A DNA stretch of 12,988 nucleotides from an uncultured Microbacteriaceae bacterium (lineage in GTDB: Bacteria; Actinomycetota; Actinomycetes; Actinomycetales; Microbacteriaceae), in contig CALUAU010000052.1 of assembly GCA_943914115.1 (NCBI GenBank), positions 1-12,988 of the forward strand, in the 5' to 3' direction. Shown piece by piece: positions 1-6,160 of the stretch. The notes under the pieces were generated by a model. It saw only the letters and a program-made list of their open reading frames with translations. It was not told where the DNA came from and did not search any database. How positions within the stretch are numbered: the stretch's first letter is position 1; each line of letters begins with the position of its first letter. A program made the translations under genes and the position numbers.

Positions 1-636
1 TTCTTTGAGTCCGCGCAGGATGGCGATGGTGTCTTCGACGCTCGGTTCACCGACGAACACCTGCTGGAAGCGGCGTTCGAGTGCCGAGTCGGTTTCGATG
101 AACTCGCGGTATTCGTTGAGTGTGGTGGCGCCGATGAGCCGCAGTTCACCGCGGGCGAGCATCGGCTTGAGCATATTGGATGCGCTGACGCTCGATTCGC
201 CGCCACCGGCACCCATGAGCGTGTGCAGCTCGTCGATGAAGGTGATGATTTCGCCTTCGGCGTCGGTGATCTCTTTCAGTACGGCTTTCATTCGCTCTTC
301 GAACTCGCCGCGGTATTTCGCGCCGGCGAGGATGGCGGAGAGGTCGAGTGAGATGAGTCGCTTGTTTTTGAGTGATTCGGGCACGTCGCCGGCGACGATT
401 CGCTGCGCGAGCCCTTCCACAACGGCGGTTTTTCCTACGCCGGGTTCACCGATGAGCACCGGGTTGTTTTTGGTGCGCCGGGTGAGCACCTGACTCACGC
501 GGCGGATTTCGGCGTCACGACCGATGACCGGGTCGAGTTTGCCCGACCGGGCCACCTCGGTGAGGTCGATACCGAACTGTTCGAGTGCGCTCTTGCTTTC
601 TTCGTCAGGAGCCTGCACCCCCTGCATATTGGCCAT
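1..636 (-). CDS. clpB: ClpB-type AAA+ protein disaggregase, N-terminal part (cut by window edge)
   Basis: The 3' end of the gene lies beyond position 1; 212 residues are visible. The protein enters the first AAA+ module almost at once. Visible motifs are Walker A GEPGVGKT (residues 63-70), the pore loop KYRG (107-110, aromatic Y108), Walker B ending in IDE (to residue 136) and the arginine pair R188-R189. ClpB uses ATP to thread aggregated proteins through its central pore, with DnaK. The start is ATG at 634-636, with an AAGGAG ribosome site 6 bases upstream. The double Clp_N domain, about 150 residues in ordinary ClpB, is missing, and the DNA upstream of the start does not encode it. A HAIR operator at 700-720 points to HspR control, which favours ClpB over ClpC. 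ClpC cannot be fully excluded without the middle domain. Confidence 0.9.
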   Translation of the reverse strand, partial: MANMQGVQAPDEESKSALEQFGIDLTEVARSGKLDPVIGRDAEIRRVSQVLTRRTKNNPVLIGEPGVGKTAVVEGLAQRIVAGDVPESLKNKRLISLDLSAILAGAKYRGEFEERMKAVLKEITDAEGEIITFIDELHTLMGAGGGESSVSASNMLKPMLARGELRLIGATTLNEYREFIETDSALERRFQQVFVGEPSVEDTIAILRGLKE

Positions 637-699
637 GCTGGTCTCCTTTCGCTGGCCGTTTGTACAAATTCGTCAATCGACCAGAACCTGAAACCAAAC

Positions 700-720
700 C
701 CTGAGTCGATCTGACTCAAG
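700..720 (-). promoter_or_regulatory. HAIR-type operator (HspR binding site) upstream of clpB
   Basis: The plus strand reads CCTGAGT, seven bases, then ACTCAAG. The actinobacterial HspR consensus (HAIR) is CTTGAGT-N7-ACTCAAG, so one half-site is perfect, the other has one mismatch and the spacing is exact. It sits about 64 bp upstream of the clpB start. By established knowledge, HspR represses dnaK and clpB operons until heat shock. Confidence 0.82.
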
Positions 721-730
721 TTTAGATCTA

Positions 731-745
731 TCCACAGTCTGTGGA
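731..745. repeat. Palindrome TCCACAG-T-CTGTGGA, DnaA-box-like halves
   Basis: This is a perfect 7-bp inverted repeat around a central T, 10 bp beyond the HAIR operator. On the plus strand CTATCCACA (728-736) is one base from the DnaA box TTATCCACA; the minus strand gives a weaker, divergent GTTTCCACA. It may be a second regulator site in the clpB promoter or a DnaA-responsive element. Function is inferred only. Confidence 0.45.
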
Positions 746-816
746 AACTTTCCGCCAGCACTCACAGCTAACACTCAGATTCACATCAAGAAACCTGCCA
801 AAGTCGCCCCGGAAAG

Positions 817-847
817 CAACAAAACCCTGCTCAGCAGGGTTTTGTTG
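817..847. terminator. Strong bidirectional hairpin, terminator-like
   Basis: A perfect 14-bp stem (817-830 with 834-847) encloses a 3-base loop, TCA. The stem has a GC core and an A/T-rich base, so either transcript would end in GGGTTTTGTTG, typical of an actinobacterial intrinsic terminator. It lies between two genes pointing away from each other, so neither needs it; it may insulate them or end an unannotated small RNA. Confidence 0.7.
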
Positions 848-967
848 TGCAATCCACTGGCACACGATGCACCAGACCTCAGTGCGCGGCCGCATCCATC
901 ATCCCACAAATCAGACCGGTGTTGCACCCGCCTCAACACTCCAAACGCGGCCAAGTTGGACATAGCA

Positions 968-1037
968 TTAACCTACTGTTAATCTATTGTTAACCGAGAG
1001 TCCGTCTCGGTGGCCGCCAATTCGGCCAGTCGGTTAA
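968..1037. repeat. TTAA motifs in 11-bp register upstream of the AHSA1-like gene
   Basis: TTAA occurs at 968-971, 979-982 and 990-993, exactly 11 bp apart, inside tandem 11-mers CTACTGTTAAT (973-983) and CTATTGTTAAC (984-994). A fourth TTAA at 1034-1037 is 44 bp (4 x 11) further on. Direct repeats at one helical turn suggest cooperative binding by a regulator. A weak promoter, TTGGAC (956-961) and TAATCT (980-985) with 18 bp between, overlaps the array. Both readings are inference. Confidence 0.45.
993..1011. repeat. Small inverted repeat in the AHSA1-like gene leader
   Basis: ACCGAGA (993-999) pairs with TCTCGGT (1005-1011) over a 5-base loop. It follows the phased TTAA array and would lie near the 5' end of a transcript from the tentative promoter. 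It may be an operator or an RNA hairpin. Confidence 0.4.
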
Positions 1038-1083
1038 CCCGAAACACCATCGGTCTTCCGACAGACACAGTTAGGAGGCGAAT

Positions 1084-1602
1084 ATGCCTGAAGTCCAAAG
1101 CAATATGACGGTGCACAACGACACTGTCACCACAGTACTCACCGCAGAGTCACGGTTGAGCCGCGAGGTACTCTGGCGCGCCCTCGTCATGCCCGATCAG
1201 CTCCGTCACTGGCTCGGACACGTTGCCGAACCGCTGACCGAAGGCACCGACTTTGTGCTGAGCTACCTCAACGGCAGCGACCACCGAATCGTCGGCACAG
1301 TCATCCGCGCCGACGAGCCGAGCACCCTTGAATTCACCTGGCGCTTCAACGGCGGCTCTGAGTCGCGAGTGCGCGTCGACTTTGAAGAGACCGACGCGGG
1401 CACCAGGTTCATCCTCACCCGCTCGGGTGTCGAAATCGACCAGGCCGCAGCTGACGCCGCGAGCTGGCACGCCCAGATCGACTTCCTGTCGTTCTGGTTG
1501 CACGACCGCATCGCTCTGGGTGCCGCCCTCCGCGAGCGCCGGAACGAACTCATCGGCCAGTACGAGGCTGAGCTGGCAAACGCGCTCGGACAGCGCGTCT
1601 AG
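1084..1602 (+). CDS. SRPBCC (AHSA1/START-like) domain protein
   Basis: The 172-residue product is a single SRPBCC-fold protein of the group usually named activator of Hsp90 ATPase homologue 1-like. Typical pattern: an N-terminal strand with SREVLWRALVMPDQLRHWLG (about residues 26-45), a central sheet with GTVIRADEPSTLEFTWRF, the strand pair RVRVDFEETDAGTRFILT, and a long C-terminal helix from about W127 onward. Members bind hydrophobic ligands in a deep cavity; the bacterial ones are mostly uncharacterised and the Hsp90 link is not proven for them. The ATG at 1084 has a strong AGGAGG site 5 bases upstream, which fixes the start. It stands alone, divergent from the heat-shock gene clpB, so a stress role is possible but inferred. 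Confidence 0.85.
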   Translation: MPEVQSNMTVHNDTVTTVLTAESRLSREVLWRALVMPDQLRHWLGHVAEPLTEGTDFVLSYLNGSDHRIVGTVIRADEPSTLEFTWRFNGGSESRVRVDFEETDAGTRFILTRSGVEIDQAAADAASWHAQIDFLSFWLHDRIALGAALRERRNELIGQYEAELANALGQRV

Positions 1603-1658
1603 TTCTCGGGTCGGGTAGCACCCCGATTTGCCGGGCCAGGCGCTATCCCCGATGCATG

Positions 1659-1692
1659 CAGCGCATGCGCTCACAACCGAGCGCATGCGCTG
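1659..1692. terminator. Double-palindrome hairpin between convergent genes
   Basis: CAGCGCATGCGCT (1659-1671) and AGCGCATGCGCTG (1680-1692) form a perfect 13-bp stem around an 8-base loop. Each arm also contains the 12-bp self-palindrome AGCGCATGCGCT. It lies between the 3' ends of the AHSA1-like gene and the maltokinase gene, so it could terminate both. The T tract is short (TTTGCGTT on the plus side), so factor-independent termination is uncertain. Confidence 0.6.
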
Positions 1693-1723
1693 TTTGCGTT
1701 CAACCACCCTGCCGCGAGGCGAC

Positions 1724-3112
1724 TTAGAGCAATTCGCCGATCGCACGCAGTGGAATCTGCAACCATTCGGGCCGGTGCTGCTGTTCATACAGCGCCTCAT
1801 ACACAGCCTTGTCGAGCTCGTAGGCTCGCAGCAGCGCGTCGCGAGCGCGCGCCTGCGCCCCGGTGATCGAACCAGCGTTGCCGAGCCCGGCACGATAGCC
1901 CGCCAAAAACGCCTTGCGCGCCGCCTGCGCCCATTTACGCGCATTCTGTAAGTGCCCCGGGCGCACCTCGAGCGCACCGGCAACATAGTCAAATGAGCGC
2001 AGCATCCCGGCCACATCGCGCTGCGGCACATCGGGCGCACAGCGGTCGGCAAGCGGGCGCAGCGGCTCGCCTTCGAAGTCGAGCAGCACCCAGCCGCGTT
2101 CGGGCACTGCGAGCACCTGGCCCAGGTGGTAGTCGCCGTGGATGCGCTGCAACTGCGGCCAGTCGACGGTGGCGGCTTCGTCGTACACGGCGTTGATCCG
2201 CTGGGCGTATTGGCGCAGTTCGGGCACCGCTTCGGCGGCCATCCGGTAGCGGTCACGCATCTGGTTGATCGCATCCCGCACGATGGCGCCGCTCGGTTGC
2301 ACGGTTGGCAGCACTCGCTGCAGCACCTCGTGCACCTCGGCGGTTGCTTTACCCAGCGAGTGCGCCAGCTGCGAGAAGTCGTCGCCGCGTTCGGCCGCAC
2401 GCAGCGCCACCCGCCACGCATCCTCAACACCGAAGAAATATTCGGTTGCGAAAGCGAGGTGTCCGGCAACCTGTTGCCCGCTGGCTTCGGGCCACACGCC
2501 CGCGAGCGCCCCGAATGCGGGCGGCACCCGATACGAACCGGCGGCGGCGATAGCGGTTTGCAGCACCACGTCGGGATTCTCGCCCGGGTGTAGGCGCCGG
2601 AAGATCTTAATAATGAGCGGGGGTGCGGCGCTGCCGTCATCGGCGCGGAACTCGCAGATGATCGAGGTGTTCGACTGTTCGCCCTGCAGCACCCGCGAAG
2701 TTACAAATTGCCCGATGGTCGCCCCCGGCATTGGCTGCCCGTAGGCACGCACCTTTTTGTTCTCGCCAGCAAGTTCGCGCTCGTCGGCGATGGTTTTGAT
2801 CAGCGCGCCCACAAAAGCAGTGTCGTGGCAGCCATCCACTAGCGCCGCCCGGTCGCCGTGTTCGCGCACCTGACCGATATAGCCGAGCGCTTCGACTTCA
2901 GCGTCGACATCGCGCACCACCAGTGGCACCTGATAGGTGGCGCCGGTGGTGTCGTCGTAGACGATTGCGACGGTGATCAGCCGCACCGGCTCGGGTTCGG
3001 ATGTGGCGAATTCAAAACTCCCCAATAGCCGCAGCTTGGCTGGTGCCTCCCCGGCCGCGTACCAGCGCTGTTTGGGCATCCATTCGGCCAGTAGGTCGAG
3101 CACCTTTGACAT
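1724..3112 (-). CDS. mak: Maltokinase (Mak/Pep2 family)
   Basis: The 462-residue protein matches the usual maltokinase length of about 450. Maltokinase phosphorylates maltose with ATP to maltose 1-phosphate, the substrate of GlgE for alpha-glucan synthesis; maltose commonly comes from trehalose through TreS. An N-terminal cap with MPKQRWYAAG (about residues 13-22) is typical. The kinase motif HGDYHLGQ starts at residue 325, with the likely catalytic Asp at 327, followed by the metal-binding DFEGEP at 345-350. The C-terminus, with HRPEWLQIPLRAIGELL, is family-like. ATG at 3110-3112 has an AAGGAG site close by. TreS and GlgE, often adjacent or fused, are not in this window, so the gene stands alone here, divergent from mutT. 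Confidence 0.9.
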   Translation of the reverse strand: MSKVLDLLAEWMPKQRWYAAGEAPAKLRLLGSFEFATSEPEPVRLITVAIVYDDTTGATYQVPLVVRDVDAEVEALGYIGQVREHGDRAALVDGCHDTAFVGALIKTIADERELAGENKKVRAYGQPMPGATIGQFVTSRVLQGEQSNTSIICEFRADDGSAAPPLIIKIFRRLHPGENPDVVLQTAIAAAGSYRVPPAFGALAGVWPEASGQQVAGHLAFATEYFFGVEDAWRVALRAAERGDDFSQLAHSLGKATAEVHEVLQRVLPTVQPSGAIVRDAINQMRDRYRMAAEAVPELRQYAQRINAVYDEAATVDWPQLQRIHGDYHLGQVLAVPERGWVLLDFEGEPLRPLADRCAPDVPQRDVAGMLRSFDYVAGALEVRPGHLQNARKWAQAARKAFLAGYRAGLGNAGSITGAQARARDALLRAYELDKAVYEALYEQQHRPEWLQIPLRAIGELL

Positions 3113-3183
3113 GAGTCTCCTTGATCGGGGGTTTTAGGCTATCGCCGAGCAGCTGGCAGCGGCGTGTATCGGCGGCATTGACG

Positions 3184-3189
3184 TACGCT
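3184..3189 (+). promoter_or_regulatory. Candidate -10 element for leaderless mutT transcript
   Basis: TACGCT lies 7 bases before the ATG at 3197, and no Shine-Dalgarno sequence precedes that ATG. This matches the TANNNT spacing of leaderless actinobacterial genes, where transcription starts at the start codon. No good -35 hexamer is visible. Inference. Confidence 0.4.
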
Positions 3190-3196
3190 TTCTACC

Positions 3197-3718
3197 ATGG
3201 TGTTGCCACAGGTATGTGTCACGTATTTGCTGCGCGAAGCTGAGGGGGTTCCCGAGGTGCTGCTCGGTAGAAAACGGCGCGGCCTCGGGGTCGGAAAGCT
3301 TGTGGGGTTGGGTGGCAAGCTACATCCCGGCGAGCATCCGCGCAGCGCGGCGGTGCGTGAGATCGACGAAGAGTCGGGTGTGTTTGTCGCCAAAGAGTCG
3401 CTGCAGCCGGTGGGGATGCTCACCTACCTGTTTCCCGAGAAACCGGCCTGGTCGCAGGAGTCGTGGGTGTATTTGTGCCGAGATTGGATCGGTGAGCCGG
3501 TCGACTCGGATGAGTTGTCGCTGAGCTGGTATCCGGTGTCTGCGTTGCCGCTGGGTGAGATGTGGTCGGATGCGCGGTTTTGGTTGCCGGGCGCGCTGGG
3601 CGGCAGCTTTACCCGCACGAGTTTTGTGTTTGGAGCTGATCTGTCAACGGTGGTTGCCTGCGACAACCCTGTCTACGGGTTGCCGGCGACGCCGCCGCCC
3701 GGTTCATTCGGCAGTTAG
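3197..3718 (+). CDS. MTH1/MutT-type Nudix hydrolase (oxidised nucleotide diphosphatase)
   Basis: A perfect Nudix box (GX5EX7REUXEEXGU) runs from G40 to V62, with the metal-binding REIDEES core at 54-60. Outside the box the protein follows human MTH1 closely: VLLGRKRRGLGVGK near 21-34, PVDSDE at 101-106 and MWSDARFWLP at 122-131, matching MTH1's MWPDDSYWFP. This family hydrolyses 8-oxo-dGTP, 2-hydroxy-dATP and related nucleotides to monophosphates, cleaning the nucleotide pool. Two base-recognition positions differ from MTH1 as I recall it: Asn33 is V36 and Asp120 is A126, while Asp119 is kept as D125. Substrate preference may therefore differ. The Pro-rich tail, about ten residues, appears lineage-specific. 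The last 4 bases overlap the convergent methyltransferase gene. Confidence 0.87.
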   Translation: MVLPQVCVTYLLREAEGVPEVLLGRKRRGLGVGKLVGLGGKLHPGEHPRSAAVREIDEESGVFVAKESLQPVGMLTYLFPEKPAWSQESWVYLCRDWIGEPVDSDELSLSWYPVSALPLGEMWSDARFWLPGALGGSFTRTSFVFGADLSTVVACDNPVYGLPATPPPGSFGS

Positions 3719-4854
3719 CAATTGGTGCGCGTGCTGCGGGTGACGATGAATTTCGCGTTGGCCGCCAGTTGCTCGGTGGGGCCGACGAGCCGTTCGAGCT
3801 GTGGCCGGTGCCGCAGATGCGAGTTGAACACGGTGTAGAGCTCGCCGCCGGGTGCGAGCAGCCGGTCTGCCGCTGCGAACAGGTGGTTTGCCATCGTGCG
3901 ATCCACCTCGCGGCCCTCGTGAAATGGCGGGTTGAGCAGCACCAGGTCGGCGCAGGCATCCGGTAGCCCGGCTGCGGCGTCGGCCCGGTGTACGGCCACG
4001 GTCACCCCATTTGCGGCCGCGGTTGCTGTGGTCGAGCGTAGCGCAGCTGCTGAGCGGTCGGTGCCAATCACTCGCGCTGCGGGCCAGCGGCGTGCCGCCC
4101 AGCTGGCGAGGATGCCGGTGCCGCATCCCAGGTCGATTACGGTGCCGGGCTCGGTGGCCGGGGGTGTGGTTTCGAGCACTTCGAGCAGCAGCCGTGTGCC
4201 GATATCGAGTTTCGCACCGGCGAAGGCGCCACCAAATGCGCACACCGTGAGGTTGAGTTCGGCAATTCGTGCGGTGGCGGGGATGCGTTGCGGCTGCTTG
4301 GTGAGCGCTTCGCTTGCCACCAGGGCCCGCGATTTTCGGTATCCGAGGGATGCGCGCACGCGGGCGTAGTGCAGTTCGAGCACCTCATTCATTGACCGGG
4401 TGAGGTGTTTCTCACGGGCACCGAGGATCACTCGCGCCCCTGGCAGTTGCCGGGCAAGCTCCTGCGCCTGTTCGCTCAGTTCACTCAGTGATTTGGGTAG
4501 CAGCCCCACCGTGAGTGCGATCGGGACGGTTGGGTCGGCAAGCTCGGTAATATCGCGTTCGGTCGCGCCCGCCGGTAGCGGCACCGCAAAGCCCGTATCG
4601 CAGCAGGCGATCACCCATTCGGCGCCGGCTGCGAGGGTGGCTCGCACGAGCTGTGCATCGGGTGCATCGAGCACCACGACTGTGCCGGTTAGGCCACCGG
4701 TTGCTTCGGCTTCACGCAGCACCACGTCGATTGGGCCGGGCACAGTCAGCGGAGTTGTCACAGATGACAAGTTACCGTCAACAGTGGTTGGTGGTTGTTG
4801 GCTACTGTGCGACGCCGAAGATTGCAAGTTCCCGTTACCCAAGCCCCGTAGCAT
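3715..4854 (-). CDS. RsmC/RlmG-type rRNA (guanine-N2) methyltransferase
   Basis: Up to 379 residues. The N-terminal half (about 40-190) is a degenerate methyltransferase-like domain with KSLSELSEQAQELARQLPGA, as in RsmC and RlmG. The C-terminal half is a Rossmann methyltransferase with SAM motif I VIDLGCGTG (239-247) and the catalytic NPPFHEG (from N308), diagnostic of N2-guanine methylation. The end, with FNSHLRHRP and AANAKFIVTRS, is also family-like. It should methylate a guanine in 16S (RsmC) or 23S (RlmG) rRNA; sequence alone does not decide which. ATG at 4854 has no ribosome site and adds a Ser/Gln-rich stretch. GTG at 4759-4761 (residue 32) sits 7 bases after a TAACTT -10-like element, so a leaderless 348-residue product is plausible. 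Confidence 0.88.
   Translation of the reverse strand: MLRGLGNGNLQSSASHSSQQPPTTVDGNLSSVTTPLTVPGPIDVVLREAEATGGLTGTVVVLDAPDAQLVRATLAAGAEWVIACCDTGFAVPLPAGATERDITELADPTVPIALTVGLLPKSLSELSEQAQELARQLPGARVILGAREKHLTRSMNEVLELHYARVRASLGYRKSRALVASEALTKQPQRIPATARIAELNLTVCAFGGAFAGAKLDIGTRLLLEVLETTPPATEPGTVIDLGCGTGILASWAARRWPAARVIGTDRSAAALRSTTATAAANGVTVAVHRADAAAGLPDACADLVLLNPPFHEGREVDRTMANHLFAAADRLLAPGGELYTVFNSHLRHRPQLERLVGPTEQLAANAKFIVTRSTRTNC
4769..4774 (-). promoter_or_regulatory. Candidate -10 element for leaderless start of the rRNA methyltransferase
   Basis: On the minus strand TAACTT is followed by exactly 7 bases and then GTG (4759-4761), in frame with the methyltransferase. This fits a leaderless transcript starting at codon 32 of the longest frame. 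No clear -35 box is seen. The same stretch must also hold the sqdB-like promoter on the other strand. Confidence 0.35.
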
Positions 4855-4906
4855 GGTCGGAATGTGCGCCGCGTTCGTGACCGCACACTCGTTTCTACGG
4901 CACTAC

Positions 4907-4912
4907 GGGAGA
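4907..4912 (+). promoter_or_regulatory. Ribosome binding site that selects a TTG start for the sqdB-like gene
   Basis: GGGAGA is separated by TTCAT from TTG at 4918-4920. The next codons read KIAILGGDG, exactly where SQD1 homologues start. This outweighs the upstream in-frame ATG at 4864, and a TTG start may limit translation. Confidence 0.75.
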
Positions 4913-4917
4913 TTCAT

Positions 4918-6153
4918 TTGAAGATCGCAATTCTCGGTGGCGACGGCTTCTGCGGCTGGCCCACCTCGCTGCACCTGTCGAACCTGGGCCACGATGTCGT
5001 GATCGTTGATAACCTGTCGCGTCGTCGTATTGATGAGGAACTTGGCGCATCTTCGCTCACCCCGATCACCAGCATCGAAGAGCGAGTGTCGACCTGGCGT
5101 GAGCTGACCGGCAAGTCGCTCGAGTTCGTCAACATTGATGTGGCGCAAGACTATGACGGCCTGCTTGCGTTCTTGGTCGACCAGTCGATTGACGCGGTGG
5201 TGCACTTCGCCGAGCAGCGTGCCGCTCCCTACTCGATGAAGAACGCGACCACCAAGCGCTACACCATCGACAACAACATCAACGCGACCAACAATTTACT
5301 CACCGCCATTGTTGAGTCGGGTCGCGACATTCACCTCGTGCACCTGGGCACTATGGGCGTGTACGGCTACGGCACCGCGGGGATGAAGATTCCCGAGGGC
5401 TACCTCACCATCCAGGTCATGAGCGATGAGGATGCCGACGGTAACCCCACCGACGAGCACCTGGTGAGCCAGGAGATTCTCTACCCCACCAACCCGGGCT
5501 CGATTTACCACCTCACGAAGGTGCTCGACCAGAACATGTTCGCGTACTACGCGAAGAACGACCGGTTGCGCATCACCGATCTGCACCAGGGCATCGTGTG
5601 GGGTACGAACACCGCAGAAACCGCGATGGATGAGCGGCTCATCAACCGTTTCGACTACGACGGTGACTACGGAACCGTGCTCAACCGTTTCTTGATGCAG
5701 GCGGCCGTTGGCTATCCGCTCACCGTGCACGGCACCGGTGGTCAGACGCGCGCGTTCATCCACATCCAAGACACCGTGCACTGCATCCAGATTGCGATCG
5801 AGAACCCGCCGGCAGCTGGCGAGCGGGTGAAGATCTTCAACCAGATGACCGAAACGCACCGGGTGCGCGACCTGGCGGCGCTGATCGCGAAGATCGCCGA
5901 CGCCAAGGTTGAGAATGTGCCGAACCCGCGTAACGAGGCTGCCGAGAACGAACTGCACGTTGTGAATGAAGCCTTCCTCGACCTGGGTCTCAACCCCACG
6001 AAACTTGCCGAGGGGCTACTGCTCGAGGTCACCGATATTGCGCGCAAGTACGCCGACCGCGCCGACCTGTCGAAGATCCCGGCGCGGTCGCTGTGGACAA
6101 AGAACCAGCATGCCGGTGTGCCCGAGTCGGTGGCACAGGCAGCAAACAAGTAG
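4918..6153 (+). CDS. sqdB: SQD1/SqdB-like UDP-sulfoquinovose synthase (NAD-dependent SDR)
   Basis: The 411-residue protein resembles plant SQD1 along most of its length. SQD1 makes UDP-sulfoquinovose from UDP-glucose and sulfite, the head-group donor of sulfolipid. NAD-binding features are GGDGFCGW (7-14) and D31-N32. Active-site matches are EQRAAPYSM (E99-Q100-R101), TMG with T145, and YHLTK with Y197 and K201. ETAMDERLINRFDYDG, TVLNRF, GGQTRAF and VPNPRNEAAEN also follow SQD1. The start is TTG at 4918, with GGGAGA 5 bases upstream; an upstream in-frame ATG (4864) has no ribosome site and would add 18 residues. About 15 residues (DEDADGNPTDEH region) are inserted before the Tyr-Lys pair relative to SQD1. 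It is cotranscribed with an SQD2-like glycosyltransferase gene. A related nucleotide-sugar product remains possible. Confidence 0.82.
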   Translation: MKIAILGGDGFCGWPTSLHLSNLGHDVVIVDNLSRRRIDEELGASSLTPITSIEERVSTWRELTGKSLEFVNIDVAQDYDGLLAFLVDQSIDAVVHFAEQRAAPYSMKNATTKRYTIDNNINATNNLLTAIVESGRDIHLVHLGTMGVYGYGTAGMKIPEGYLTIQVMSDEDADGNPTDEHLVSQEILYPTNPGSIYHLTKVLDQNMFAYYAKNDRLRITDLHQGIVWGTNTAETAMDERLINRFDYDGDYGTVLNRFLMQAAVGYPLTVHGTGGQTRAFIHIQDTVHCIQIAIENPPAAGERVKIFNQMTETHRVRDLAALIAKIADAKVENVPNPRNEAAENELHVVNEAFLDLGLNPTKLAEGLLLEVTDIARKYADRADLSKIPARSLWTKNQHAGVPESVAQAANK

Positions 6154-6160
6154 TTACACC

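Larger units (their letters stand above)
637..1083. other. 447-bp non-coding region between divergent clpB and AHSA1-like genes
   Basis: I see no convincing gene here. Short open frames at 741-965 (plus) and 781-963 (minus) lack ribosome sites and have unusual composition. The region holds, in order, the HAIR operator, a 15-bp palindrome, a strong hairpin, phased TTAA motifs and a small inverted repeat just before the AHSA1-like gene; each is listed separately. A terminator-like hairpin between two divergent genes suggests that a small untranslated RNA may be made between about 850 and 960. Confidence 0.6.

Noticed and set aside
5..493. 162-codon plus-strand frame
   Set aside because: It is antisense to the AAA+ module of clpB, whose motifs are unmistakable.
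850..960. Possible tRNA gene before the orphan hairpin
   Set aside because: No T-loop (GGTTCRA) or cloverleaf pairing could be found on either strand.
781..963. 60-codon minus-strand frame ahead of clpB
   Set aside because: No Shine-Dalgarno sequence, passes through the terminator-like hairpin, and has no plausible domain; a small RNA explains the region better.
741..965. 74-codon plus-strand frame in the clpB upstream region
   Set aside because: It crosses the strong hairpin at 817-847, lacks a ribosome site and has no recognisable protein features.
1150..2640. 496-codon open frame on the minus strand in another frame of mak
   Set aside because: It runs through the maltokinase and antisense through the AHSA1-like gene, with Arg/Cys/Ser-rich composition typical of a shadow frame in GC-rich DNA.
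4864..4917. Upstream ATG (4864) as start of the sqdB-like gene
   Set aside because: No ribosome site there; TTG at 4918 has a well-placed GGGAGA and matches the N-terminus of SQD1 homologues.
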